Below are positions 30,928 through 41,308 of a DNA stretch of 41,308 bases, one piece after another (the stretch's first letter is position 1; every line of letters begins with the position of its first letter). The position numbers and the translations under genes were made by a program. Source of the DNA: Gonium pectorale (Eukaryota > Chlorophyta > Chlorophyceae > Chlamydomonadales > Volvocaceae); the NCBI GenBank assembly GCA_001584585.1, contig LSYV01000048.1, forward strand, positions 235,361 through 276,668. The letters are read 5' to 3'. Under the pieces are notes generated by a model. It ran no database searches, had not been told where the DNA came from, and saw nothing but the letters and a program-made list of their open reading frames with translations.

Positions 30928-33120
30928 TCACGACCCCAGCTGCTTCAGCCTCTCCAGCGCCCTCCCGGGCGGCATGAGAAGAATGGGTTCCTTCCCCAGG
31001 GATAACGGCAGAAAGGCGGTCCGCGGGACCATGGGATAGCGCGCCTCCGCCTCCACCTCCGCCTGCAGCTGCGCCCGCAGCGCCCCAAGGTCGATGGGGC
31101 AACCCTCCGACAGCAGCCAGCGCAGCAGCGACAGCGGCGTCTCCGCCATCCGCGCTGCCACCCGGAAGGCCCGCCCCGCGTTGCCCCAGGGGCAGCCCAG
31201 CCGCCGCAGGCAGCGCGCCGCCGCCAGGTCGCCGTTGCGGCAGGCAACCACGTAGGGCTCGCCGGTGTCCTGCGGCGCAAGGGGCACGCGGAGCAGGTGC
31301 ACCGCGAGGCCTGTGCTGTGAGGCTCATGCCTACGTCCATTGGGGGATGATGGTGTGGAGGGGGCCAGAGTATGACCCGGACGAGCCGTCCTTAAATGCC
31401 GAGCACTGCCCCACCTTCCCCACATCCCAGACCCTCGCGACCTCTGGTTGTACGGCACCGCGGCGTGTCCCGCACGCACTCATCGCCGCGTTTCCCGCCT
31501 GCCCCTCCCCTCCCAGCCCAGCTCGTCGTTGTTCATTCTCCTTTCCCTTTGACTCCCCTCCCCGGGGGACATACGCTGCTGGCGCCCAGCTCGTCGTTAT
31601 GCTTTCCCCTTTCCCTGGCCCTCCCCTCCCCTCTCCTCCCCGCCCGTCCTCACCGGAAACGGACAGCCCCGCTCCTTGAGCCACTCCAGCGCCGCAACGC
31701 AGCCCGACCAGGCGGCCGCCACGAAGGCCACCTCCGGGTCCCAGTCGCAGCCGCGCTTCCGCAGCCACGCCATCAGCTCCACCCTGCCGGACTGGGCCGC
31801 GGCCGAGAAGAGCTCGGGGGGCAGCCGTGCCGCCCGCGATCCACGGCCCGTGCGCACCCCCGGCAGCCAGGCCAGCGCGCGCCGGCCGCCGTCCCACGCC
31901 GCCGGCAGATAACTCCTCTCCACCAGCCAGGCCACCAAGTGCAGCCGGCCGCCGCGCGCCGCAGCCAGAGGCACAAGGAACCCGCCCATCGGCCAGCCAG
32001 CCCTTCCCAGCGCCTGCAGCGCCGCCAGGTGCCCGCCCTCCACCGCCGCCTCCGCCGCCTCGAGGCTCTCGTCTGGCTGCACGCCCGCCTCGTCCAGCAG
32101 GTACTGCAGCGCCGCCATGTTGCCCGTGCGGGCAGCTGCCTTGACGGCCTTGGTGCCCAAGCGGTAACCCCGGCCCCGCAGCCAGGCCAGGCGGGCCAGC
32201 GCCTCGCTGTGGTTGGGCAGGGAGGCGGCGGCCTTGGCGGCTGCCCCGACGGTCCGCGGGCAGCCCTGCGCCTCCAGCCACTCCACCTTGGCTGCCCAGT
32301 CGGGCGTGGGGCTGCCGGCGGCGGCCGCCAGGGCGCGCTCCTTGTCCAGGTCGCTGGCTCCCTCTGCCCAGCCCCGCCAGTGGTGCTGCAGGGTGGCCAG
32401 GTCGCACCCATGTGCCACATCGCCCACAATTGCGAGCGGCTCGTCCCCTCGTGGCTGCAGCAGCATCAGCCATTCCATCAGCTCCACGTGGCCGCCACGT
32501 GCCGCGGCTTTTACGGCGTCGGAGCTGCGTGTGCCTTCCAGGCCGAGGCCCACAACCCATTCACACGCGTGTCGGTGGCCGCCGCCCGCCGCCGCGGCCA
32601 GGAGGCCGGTCCCACCATCAGGCGCGATCGCGGCCAATGAGCAGCCGTGCTCCAGCAGCCAGTGGCAGGGGGCTAGCTTCCCCGCCGCCGCGGCTGCCTC
32701 AAGGACGTCTCCATCTGGATTACAGCCCGTCGCCTCAACCGCCACCTCCAGGTTGGCCACCACGCCGCTGGCAGCCGTAAGGCACAGCAGCTGCCGCCGC
32801 TGCGGCAGCGTCAGCCCTCGCGTGGCGCCCGGCTCAAGCCATTGTGCCGCGAAGGCATGGGTTGGCACGGGCTGCGAGAGCCGGATGGTACTGAACCCGG
32901 GGCCCTTGAATTGCGCGGCCGCAGCCTTGTTGACAAGACGTAAGGTTCCCGCCACCTCGTTACGTTCGAGGTGGCTCGCAATGAGCTCTGTAAGCTCGGC
33001 GGGCAGCTGCGGGAACACACGCTCCTGGTTTCTCGCCGCAGCAGGATGACTTGCCTGTTGCCCAGACACGCGGTGTAGATGACCTTTGATGCAGCTGCTG
33101 TGACAGGGGCCCATTTTCAC
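30928..33120 (-). CDS. F-box/ankyrin-repeat protein, 602 aa
   Basis: Two minus-strand exons, 33120-31654 and 31269-30928, join in phase 0 (donor CCG|GTGAGG, acceptor GCGCCGCAG|GAC) across a 384-base intron. It starts MKMGPCHSSCIKG. An F-box-like segment is at residues 35-75 (FPQLPAELTELIASHL, then TLRLVNKAAAA). The remainder is a series of ankyrin-type helix pairs with an A-A-x-x-G-x-x-x-x-L-x-W-L spacing: AAARGGHVELMEWL, AARTGNMAALQYLLDEAG, AAAQSGRVELMAWLRKRGC, AAAWSGCVAALEWLKERGC. The last repeat continues in exon 2 with CRNGDLAAARCLRRLGCPWG and ends LERLKQLGS. These repeats lack the GxTPLHxAA core and are of the degenerate type common in algal and amoebal F-box/ankyrin families. The expected role is an SCF ubiquitin-ligase substrate receptor. 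It is divergent from the kinase gene with about 1.4 kb between them. Confidence 0.9.
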
Positions 33121-34563
33121 TAGGTATTAGACTATTCGTTAACCGAGTCACATTTTAGCGATGAACACGATGCATAGCGATGTGTGCACATAGACAAGAG
33201 GAAAAGCTGCTTACATGGTGCATAGTGAAATTTGTGTTGGCAGTGGGGAACAAGTCATCACGCGCACGACATCGAACACCATGGCGCACATCTTGAACCC
33301 TGCGCCGCGGTTTTGGGCCAACTGGACCTGCTGTGCGTGGGGGCGGGGGTGTGCTTTGAAGTCGCAAAGCGGTAGCCAAACGAGGCGCGTTGGGGGTTTT
33401 CCCCCGAAGGTACAACCATCGCGCAACCTGCTGCCTCCTCCGTGCAGTTGTCCGCACCGTGCTTGTACTCCCTGATGCTTCAGACTGGGGCGCGGCGCCG
33501 TTTGGGGTGGCGGGCTGCGCTGCCTTGTCCCCCGTATGCCAGGACCCAGGAGACGTCGTCGCACCCTGGCTGCCTGGCTGTCGATGTACTGGCCCGGTCT
33601 GAAGCATTGCTGTGCCGATCACTGTGAGCCGCTTGAAAATGACCGTTGCGCAAGCGTACGAATCCACGAACGTTTAGCAGGGGAGGGTTTCAGAAGGGCG
33701 CAGTGAAATGTCCCTGCAAGCCAAGGGGTAGGAAAGGCGACAATCCTTGTAGCCAAGGACTGTTTTGAACGCCGTGGAGAACCCTGCTCCGGGATCAGCA
33801 ACCCTCCTGCGCGAATGGTCCCACGTACCCCTATTGCCCTGTCTGTTGTCTTCTGCGGACGTAACACCTCTTGCAGGGAGCTCGGGTGTTATGTTGCCGC
33901 CCCGTGCAAACCCCGTCACGGATGCCATTAACGGTCGGTGATGGGCGGCTCTGAAGTCTGAACCGGAACAGAGGGGCATCATGGCGTAATGGCGTGCACT
34001 TGGCCCCCTTCACTCGCAAAAGCGCGACCTTTGGCATATCCGTTTCCCTGCATGATTCCCAGTTCTGTCCCAAGGAGGCTGTGCGCGCACCCAGCTAGAA
34101 ACTCCAGCAGGAACACCCAGCAAAAAAGAGACGGTTCCATCTGTCTTGAAACTGGGCGGGAGTTCCTTCGCATGCTGGCGCTGGGTGCAAGTACCCAGCA
34201 AACCCACAAGCACCAGCCTCACCCAGGACCCGTGTTGCACCCCTTCATCACCCACTACCTGCTTTTTGCCCGTGGTCTCTTGTAGGCCCCAAATGACATA
34301 CTTGGGAGCTTGCGAGCGCTGCAGAGTGTGTTTGCAGCTCACCCGCCCGCTGCCGTACGCGAGATACTACACCCTCTCTCCTCTCCCGCCTCCCTCATCT
34401 GCCAGCACATAATCTGTTGTTACGTTCGGCAAGCCCCTTACATTTACAGCGTTTTGTGCTTCTATGCTGCAGTCCCAATGCGCACTGCTATCAGCGCCAG
34501 AAAGCATCTTCGCGTCGTTCGAAGTAATTAACATTGTTTGGATTGCGGAATAGCAAATATCGA
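33121..34563. other. Divergent intergenic region
   Basis: It lies between the starts of the F-box/ankyrin gene and the kinase-like gene and so should hold both promoters. No clear TATA element or coding segment was seen. Short direct repeats of CACCCAGC occur near 34087-34125 and 34195-34205. Confidence 0.4.
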
Positions 34564-37500
34564 ATGGGTAACCTTTGCTCGCAACCGAGCGCGACAGCTA
34601 CAGCTGTCCATTGTAGCTACGTCACAGTCCCGGACACCGGAGCTACCAGAGCCCTCCCGGATGGCCGCTCGGCCAATCGTGTAGCCAGCGAAGCTGCTGG
34701 CGCGGCCTCCACCTCGAACTCAGCGTTCGCTTGGCAACGAGGCCGCCAGATTGGGCAGGGCGGGTGCAGCACCGTCTTCATGGGCCTCGTGCACGCCACC
34801 GGGCAGGAGATCGCCGTCAAGCAGCTGCGCCTGACCGCGGACCCCAGCCGCGCGGAGCGCGTGCGCGAGCTGGAGCGCATGCTGATGGAACTGTCCCGCC
34901 TCCAGCACGACAACCTTGTCAGGCTGCTAAGCGCGGAGCGCACCGCTGAGCACCTAAACATCCTGCTGGAGTACATCTCGGGGGGCTCCCTGGCGGGCAA
35001 GCTCGCGCAGTTCGGCCCCTTGCGCGAGGAGACCATCCGCCTCTACGCCAAGCAGATGCTGCGCGGCCTGCAGTACCTCCACGGCCACGGCATCGCACAC
35101 CGCAACATCAAAGCCTCCAACGTCCTCGTCGACACCAACGGCGTCCTGAAGCTGGCGGACTTTGGCATCAGCCGTCAGCTCGAGGGGCTGGGTCTGGCGG
35201 CGGCAGCGGCGAGCCAGCCAGTGCCCGCCCCCGAGGTGGTCAGCCGGCAGGAAGGCAACGGATGCGCGGCCGACATCTGGGCACTGGCGCTGATCGTCAT
35301 AGAGATGGTCATAGGTGAGCCTGGGCGTAGCGGCTAGCCGTACCGTTCGGGGATGGGTTGGGTGTCGCGTCCTATTCGGTTGTCCCGCGGAGGTTCCCGG
35401 TATGCTTGTTGTGAATAAAGCAGTCGTCGGGAGGTATTGGATGCCGTTAGGCTTTGCACGGGGCCGCACCCGTGCGTTACCCAGCGCCCTCCTCCTCCCG
35501 TGCAGGCCAGCCGCCCCAGCTGCCGCCGGACCCCACGGCGTCGGCGGCGCTGCAGGTCTTGCCGCCGTCGCTGTCCGGTCCGGCGCGCGACTTCCTCGCC
35601 ATCTGCCTCCGCCCCAACCCATCAGACCGCCCCAGCGCGGCGAAGCTCCAGTCCCACGCCTGGATGCGCGGCGTGGCCGTCCCACGGGTCGGTCCATCCG
35701 CGGCGGCGGACGACGAGGCCGCCGCCAGCCTGGCGGCCGCTGCGGCGGCGCAGCCCGAGCAGCCGTTGTCACGGCCGCGCGCGCCAGCGCCGCCACCAGC
35801 GGCGTCGGCGGCATTTGCTGCCTACGCTCGATCGCCTCCCTCCCCAATTAAGGAGTCCTCTATGGAGGGCTACTCGAGGGCCACGTCTCGGAGCAGCCGG
35901 CGCACCACGGCCTCCGCCTCGGGCGACGCCAGCGGCGCCGCCGGCTTCAACGTCCCATCCGTCAACTCCCAGTACCAGTACCACCAGCACCAGCAGCACG
36001 CTGCCACCTTCCCTCACGGGAGTTCTAGGCTGGCGATCGCCTCCGGGCCGGCGGCGGCAGCCGCGCCGCAGCCGAACTCCGGCAGATCCGCCCCGGCGGC
36101 TGCGCAGGCGCAGGCTTCCACCGCCGTAGCCAGCGCCGCCCCAACTTCTGCAGCGGCCCAGCGCGCTGCCGCGTCCTCGACGGCGCCTCCCACGTCCTCC
36201 GCATCCGGGGCGGCGTCCGCGCTGCCGCCAGCGCCCGCTGGTCCCTCCGCGCCGCCAAAGCCACCACTGGCGCCACCACTGGCGCCGCCATTGGCGCCGG
36301 CGTCAGCCGCACCCGTGCCCGCCCCGCGGCCACCTCGGGGAGTCCATGCCGATTCCAGCACACAGGTACGGCCGAGCAGCCGGCTCCCACTGGTCGAGTG
36401 GTAGGGGTTGCACAAGGGCCCAGTGGAGGCATGGCACGGGGTTGGTCGTTTACCCAGAGACAGTGTGGCGGGGCGAGCGAAGGGCGGTATCCTGCGCCCC
36501 TCTTACGACCCGGGTCTGAACGAACCGCACGCCTGAAGGCCGATCAGCTCCCTCACGCGCCCCCTTCCCTCCGCCGCACAGGACTCAGGCGCTTCGTCAA
36601 CATCCTCACGGTCTTCGGAGCGGTCTCAGCGCTCGGTCCAGCAGCAGCAGCCGCGGCGACCATCGCAGCAGCAGCACCAGCAGGAGCCAGCGCCGGCGTC
36701 GAGGGAGGCGCGGCCCCAGCAAGAAGCAGGGCAACGGCCGCACCAACAAGCGCAGAAGCAGCAGCAGCAGCCACCGCAGCAGCCACCGCAGCAGCCACCG
36801 CAGCAGCCACCGCAGCAGCCACCGCAGCCGCGGAAGCAGGAACAGGTGCCAGCGCCGGCATCGAGGGAGGAGCGGAGCAAGCGAGAGGCCGTGCAGCGGC
36901 CGCCGCGCGACAAGTCCTCGGGCAAGCCGCATGGACCCGCCGAGGAGCAGCACAATCAGCAGCAGCAGCGGCCGGCGGCAGATCAGCGGTCGCAGCCGGA
37001 GGCTTCGTCGTCACGGCGGCCGGAGCAGCGGACGGCAGCTCCCGCTGTTGCTGCTGCTGCTTCGCGCGATCGCCAGCGCGAAGCTCGTCGAGTGGCGGCT
37101 CCGGCTGCGGCGGTGGTAGAGGTGCCAGCGGGGCCAAGCGCCAGCGGCCCGTCCGGCGCCGAGACCGCGCAACCGAACGTGTTCGACAGCCTGTGCTTCA
37201 ATCCCGTGGAGGAGCCGACCTGGGTGCCAACGCCCGTGCCCGCGCAGATGGTGCCGGTGAGCTGGGGCTCGGGAGGGCTTCAGAGCGGTCGGGCGGTCAT
37301 CTGCTTTCCCTCGTGTGTGTTCTTGCCCACGTCCTTTTGTATCCTTGCATGAGAGCTCTCACACGCTGATTGAATACCCACGAGGCAGTAGGCAAGGCGG
37401 TAGGGTACCCCTAGCTCTCTCCTGGAACATTGCCCTCCCGGCGGAAGCCTTGCCTTACCGGTCCCCTGGATCGCACGCTCACCCTCCCATCCCAGGACTT

Positions 37501-38973
37501 TCTGCGTCAGCCCGCAGCGGTGCCCGCCCGCAGCCGCTACAACAGCAGCTCCGCCAGCCCGGGCGGCAACGCCTCGCCGGCGCCGACCGCTGCTGGCGAC
37601 GCTGACGTGGACACCGGTATCCATGACGCCGACGTTGACGCCGACGTCGGCGACGACGTCGACCCCGGCCTTGACGCTGAGGCCGCCGATGGCGGCCCTT
37701 GGGGAAGCAGCAGTGACGGCGCCAGCAGTGAAGGTGGCGCCGGGCGGGATGGTTCGCGTCCAGCGGAGGCGGCCGAGGGCTGTAGTGGGTCAGCACACTC
37801 CAGAGCGCCAGCGCCACCAGCGGCGACGCAGGCGCTGGCGGCAGCTGCATCGTGCCCGGCGGAGGTGGAGGCGGAGTCCCTCGGGAGCCTGGGCCGCAGG
37901 GCCGGGCTGCTCGCACCGCGCTGCGGCGCCGCCACCGTCGGCGCGGCGGCGACGTGCGGGGCCGCGGTCGGCGGCGCCAAGGGGCGGCGGACAGGCGCGG
38001 GAGGAGTGTGCGTGCCGTCACGGCCGCGGCTGGCTGGCATATTCGCGATGGCCTACGAGGTGAGCTACACGCGGGTCCCGTGCGGGCGGGCGGGCGGGCG
38101 GGCGGGGCTGCCTGGAAGTGTCGGCAAGCCAAGGGAGATGGCCGCGACAGCGGTGCGTCAGCCTGTGGTTGGTATGGGCGGTAGGCGGTTGCTGTAGGGT
38201 CCAGCGCCCAATGCCCCCCTCCGGTGTATGTCACGCCCCAGCGTGATGCTTCCTAGGTAGCGTGGTGTCAACCGGCATTGGTGGATGCTGTGTGGGCGGC
38301 CCGATGCGTTTGAGACTTCATTGCGGTCTCTCTGGATGCGTGCCCCTTCCCATCCTTCCATGCATCTTACTCGTTGTAACCGCCCTCCTCTGCGCACCGC
38401 ACCGCAGGACGACGACCCGCTCACGCGCGCACGGGCCCTGGTCGCAACAGACGCATCGGCCGCGTCCGCTGCGGGGCCAAAGGCCGGGGCACACGGGGTC
38501 TGCTCCTCCGCGGGGCAGCAACAGCAGCCCGCAACGGCGTCCAACATGCCGCGGGCGACCACTGCCCGCCGAGCCCTCGAGGTGTGTCGCATGGGCGGTT
38601 AGAACAACAAATTGGACCAACTGACACCGTAGCCGGAAGCAGGCCCGCTGCTGCTAGATAAGGTTCCGGTTGAGGCCTCAGGGCTGCGAATCTCAGCCCA
38701 ATTCCTCTCGTGCCCCGTGGTTGCCAAAATAGCGCAAAGCGAGAGCATCCTGTCGCGCCCCTTTCACAGGAGGCTGGCGTGCTGGCGGGCGGCACCTTTG
38801 ACCCGGCGCTCGCGAAGCGCTGGCGTGCCGAGTTGGCGGCCGAGCAGCGGGCGGCGGCGGAGCGCGGTGCAGGTGCTGGTGCGGGGGCAGCAGCCTCGGA
38901 GCGCAGGCCGGTGCGCGCCAGTGCATTCCCAGCAGTGGCGGCCGTAACATCGGGAGCGGTGGCCGGGCAGTAA
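34564..38973 (+). CDS. Protein-kinase-like protein with HRN motif and N-myristoylation site, 1075 aa
   Basis: Six exons agree in phase: 34564-35314, 35506-36365, 36582-37256, 37496-38059, 38408-38581 and 38770-38973. The ATG at 34564, not the one at 34534, gives MGNLCSQ, a good N-myristoylation signal with Cys5 for palmitoylation, so membrane attachment is inferred. The kinase domain spans about residues 58-305 and is MAP3K-like: glycine loop IGQGGCSTVF (63-72), IAVK with Lys86, DFG at 199-201, APE in VPAPEVV, DIWAL, and the subdomain XI arginine in NPSDRPSA. The catalytic loop reads HRNIKASN, so the usual HRD aspartate (residue 181) is Asn. That predicts weak or no phosphotransfer. Exons 2-6 encode about 770 residues of Ala/Pro/Gln/Ser-rich sequence. 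It includes QQPP repeats, an Asp-rich patch (DADVDADVGDDVDPG) and a conserved-looking FNPVEEPTWVPTPVP. Confidence 0.88.
36765..36824 (+). repeat. Five exact 12-base units encoding Gln-Gln-Pro-Pro
   Basis: CAGCAGCCACCG is repeated five times without change inside exon 3 of the kinase-like gene, in frame. Copy number is likely to vary. Confidence 0.95.
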
Positions 38974-39885
38974 CATCGCCTATGGGGTGGTGACGACGGC
39001 TATTAGCCTGTTACAGCGTATCGATGCCAACGACAGTACTGTGGCGGTCCGGAGCCTGAAGGGCCTCTGGACGCGATGGGAAGCTGGGTGCGGTTGACCC
39101 GTTGACCTACAAGCGGTCAGGTCAGCAGCATGATCAGGGCCTGGCCAATAAACAGACCAAAACCTCTTCAGTAGAGGGGCGTGGAGTCGTACTCGAATAT
39201 GACGGTGACTGCGATTGATTTGTTGGCTGCTGTATTGTGCGCCTCGGCAGTTCCTCAACGGTAGTTGTACAACAGGACAGGAAGCAGAGGGTTGGACTTC
39301 ACCTTGGCGGTGAGGGTGTTCGAAGGCCGATCCCGGTATAGCTGGTGACATGTCGGCCGGGTAGGGACTTCGGTTGGGTTTCGTGCTCAAGTTGTTCCCT
39401 CTGCAACAGGAGGGCATTGGTAGGCTTCTAGCGGCGTGCATCATGGCTTTCCGGCATGTCCCGGCTCTCGTCCCAGTAGCCAACTAGCTGATTGATATGT
39501 CATGGTCGCGCTGTCCAATGATAGAAGTCCGTGTCACTCCTTCGCTTTGATTGAAGCACGCGGGCCCTGCACAGCATGCGTGCTCGACCGACAGGTGGGC
39601 GCGGCGGGCATGTGCACACTGGTCTGCGTCGTTCCGTTTCAGCACTGGTAGCTTTTACGGGTAGCAAGTTTGAAGAGCTTAGAGCGCATGATGACCCATG
39701 GGTCTGTGTGTGAGCCAACTGCGTCTGTGTCGGCAGGGGTACGTCCCTGGTTACAGGGGGCAATGCAAAAGGCGTACTTCGCCGCACCGCAGCCCTTGCA
39801 ACTACCTAGGCAACGGGGGGCCGGTGGAACGGTGGCGTGGGTGGCGGCGTGACAGCGCCGCTCCGAACTGCCCTACACGAGCGCT
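38974..39885. other. 3' flank of the kinase-like gene
   Basis: It should hold the 3' untranslated region; a TGTAA occurs at 39952-39956. A 167-codon minus-strand frame (38980-39483) has no protein-like pattern. No further gene is supported. Confidence 0.35.
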
Positions 39886-40599
39886 TTGTCGCTTCTAGCG
39901 GTTCGGCTCTCAGCCCTGGTCCCGTGGTGCACCATTTTCCATGTAAGGCCCTCTTCTGCTATGTTTATATCACGCTGTTGTAAGCTGTCCAGCTTGTCGA
40001 TAGAGCAGCCTGCCATGCATCATGTTTACGGACGCGTTGCGGGACTCGACCTCTCGTTAAATGTTACTCGGTGGGTTGAGATTCTTGAGAACGTTCGTGC
40101 CTCCATCACGCCCCGACTGCCCCTTCGCTGCGCCCACCCGCGGGGCCACCAGCACGCTGCCAGTGTGTCCCTCGGCACCTCCGCGGCCATCCTAGTCACT
40201 CCCGAAACCTGCACCGCCTTGGGGCTGTCACAAAGCGGTGTTCGCGGCTACGAACCGGAATCCCGTCGGCAAGAGGCTGGCGCGGCCCCACGGGCGGAAC
40301 TCAAAACACCCCAAGGCCAAAGTCATGCAGTGCGCACGGCCAGCCAGCTACCGCGTCGGCACACGCTCGGTCGCAGCGACGCCCACGCCAAGCAATGGCC
40401 AGGAGCCACAGTACGACAATGTGGTGCACGCTCGCACCTTGCGTTACGAGTCCAGACCGAAAACGCCGGCTGGCGGCAGTACGTCATGCGTGCAGCACAC
40501 ACTCTGCCAACCTTGTCTGCAATTCGCCCATGCGCCTGGGCAGGTGTTGAGTGCATGGGGCAATTATGCGGAGGCCCGTGCGCGCGGTGGACATCTTGA
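39886..40599 (+). CDS. Hypothetical open frame, 237 codons, doubtful
   Basis: The frame is open from ATG 39886 to the stop at 40599. The middle part (VYGRVAGLDLSLNVTRWVEI, then SVSLGTSAAILVTPETC) looks protein-like. From about 40240 another frame (NRNPVGKRLARPHGRNSKH, later YDNVVHARTLRYES) looks equally good, so a frame shift or chance must be considered. Codon use is less GC-biased than in the neighbouring genes. No family is recognised. Confidence 0.22.
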   Translation: MSLLAVRLSALVPWCTIFHVRPSSAMFISRCCKLSSLSIEQPAMHHVYGRVAGLDLSLNVTRWVEILENVRASITPRLPLRCAHPRGHQHAASVSLGTSAAILVTPETCTALGLSQSGVRGYEPESRRQEAGAAPRAELKTPQGQSHAVRTASQLPRRHTLGRSDAHAKQWPGATVRQCGARSHLALRVQTENAGWRQYVMRAAHTLPTLSAIRPCAWAGVECMGQLCGGPCARWTS

Positions 40600-41112
40600 C
40601 ATCGCCCAGCAAGGCCCCGCCTATGCAGCGCCTCATGACTTGCAGGCCTCACGAAGATGGGCACCTCTTCAACGTCCTACGACCTGGCCATGCAGGACCG
40701 GAGACTGATAGGCGTATAGTGTGTATGCGCAGTACTCTCGCCCTCTCTTAAGCCGGCACCGGTCCCTCCCGCTTAGACTATCCAGAATTCACACAACCGA
40801 GCACCTTCCAACCATGCTACCCGCCAGTCCCTCCCTCTCCTACTCACCACTCCTCGCTTTGAAACCTGCCCACGCGCCCGGGCTGTTGCGCGGCGACTGG
40901 TCCTGCACTGCCCCCAGCCAGCGCGCCGTGCGCTTAGCTGGCGAGGGCGGCCCGGCTCAGCAGCCCAACGCTCAGAGCCAGGTTCGGCAGCGAACCTGCC
41001 GCATGCCTAGCATGCCCACTCAACCGCTCTCCGACCTGCTGCTGCCGCTAGAGACGCGCTCCACGACCGTGGTTACACACTCTACTCACACCACAGGGAC
41101 ATCACCCGGCTG
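40600..41112. other. Spacer and 3' untranslated region of the right-edge gene
   Basis: It contains the minus-strand TGTAA at 41072-41076. A Ser/Pro-rich plus-strand frame (40721-41128) overlaps the end of the minus-strand gene and is judged a chance frame. Confidence 0.35.
41072..41076 (-). terminator. TGTAA polyadenylation signal of the right-edge gene
   Basis: The minus strand reads TGTAA 37 bases beyond the stop at 41113-41115. Confidence 0.6.
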
Positions 41113-41308
41113 TCACCAGCTGCGGTAGCGGCCCGGGCTGCCTCTCACGGTCGCGTCGCCATGCCACCCGCCGCGAGGCGAGGGGCGGTACCCAGCTCGG
41201 CCCGCTGGCCCTGCCGGCCCCGCCTCGCCGCCTGCGCGCATCCGCTCTAGCTTCTTGCCCAGCAGCGACCGCAGCGACTCCGACCGCTGCGCCGCGTCCC
41301 AATGAGCC
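41113..41308 (-). CDS. Terminal exon of a gene entering from the right edge
   Basis: The minus strand is open from the window edge to TGA at 41115-41113. It reads WDAAQRSESLRSLLGKKLER, a helical segment, followed by a Gly/Pro/Arg-rich tail (GPAGPAGRAG) ending RGSPGRYRSW. The close TGTAA supports a real 3' end. No family can be named from 64 residues. Confidence 0.55.
   Translation of the reverse strand, partial: AHWDAAQRSESLRSLLGKKLERMRAGGEAGPAGPAGRAGYRPSPRGGWHGDATVRGSPGRYRSW

Noticed and set aside
34534..34563. Start of the kinase-like gene at 34534
   Set aside because: The ATG at 34564 gives a near-ideal N-myristoylation signal, which the longer form would bury.
36765..36824. CRISPR-like array
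   Set aside because: The units are head-to-tail without spacers and lie in frame in a coding exon, so this is a coding minisatellite.

Overview
The window looks like nuclear DNA of a volvocine or chlamydomonad green alga. It is GC-rich, and the genes are broken into many short exons with GTGAGT/GTGCGT-type donors and pyrimidine-rich acceptors. Proteins carry long Ala, Gly, Gln and Pro runs. Several gene ends are followed by TGTAA, the green-algal polyadenylation signal. No tRNA, rRNA, CRISPR array or complete transposon was recognised. Exon models were built by hand from open frames, splice motifs and phase agreement; they are predictions without transcript support. A 558-base run of N lies at 16930-17487.

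Left arm (1-6.7 kb, minus strand): a gene with a peroxin/ferlin (DysF) domain runs off the left edge. It is followed by two tandem paralogues (stops at 2705 and 5430) that encode small single-pass membrane proteins with a proline-rich linker, a family I do not recognise. Next (7.2-9.8 kb, plus) is a complete six-exon gene of 286 codons resembling proteasome assembly chaperone 1 (PSMG1/PAC1). From 11.3 to 14.2 kb (plus) lies a gene with good splice sites at its 3' end but several frame breaks and in-frame stops; it looks like a decaying gene or a poorly assembled one. Two minus-strand genes follow: a weakly supported one (14.7-15.4 kb) and one encoding a repeat-rich helical protein (16.1-16.9 kb) cut by the N gap.

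Middle (17.5-20.55 kb): no intact gene. The stretch holds a same-strand mosaic of pieces copied from two neighbours: an intron piece of the PAC1-like gene, an intron piece joined to an exon of the F-box/LRR gene, and the last exon plus about 0.8 kb of 3' flank of the PAC1-like gene. The mosaic ends about 70 bases before the start codon of the F-box/LRR gene.

Right arm: a nine-exon F-box/leucine-rich-repeat gene (20.6-28.1 kb, plus, 1334 aa), a broken copy of an ankyrin exon (28.8-29.0 kb), a two-exon F-box/ankyrin gene (30.9-33.1 kb, minus, 602 aa), a six-exon protein-kinase-like gene (34.6-39.0 kb, plus, 1075 aa), and the terminal exon of a minus-strand gene entering from the right edge. The kinase has a predicted N-myristoylation site and HRN in place of the catalytic HRD. 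The two F-box genes would be substrate receptors of SCF-type ubiquitin ligases and the PAC1-like protein a proteasome assembly factor, but their proximity need not mean a functional link. The best candidates for something undescribed are the tandem membrane-protein pair, the mosaic locus that now supplies the F-box/LRR gene's upstream region, and the HRN kinase with its very long low-complexity tail.
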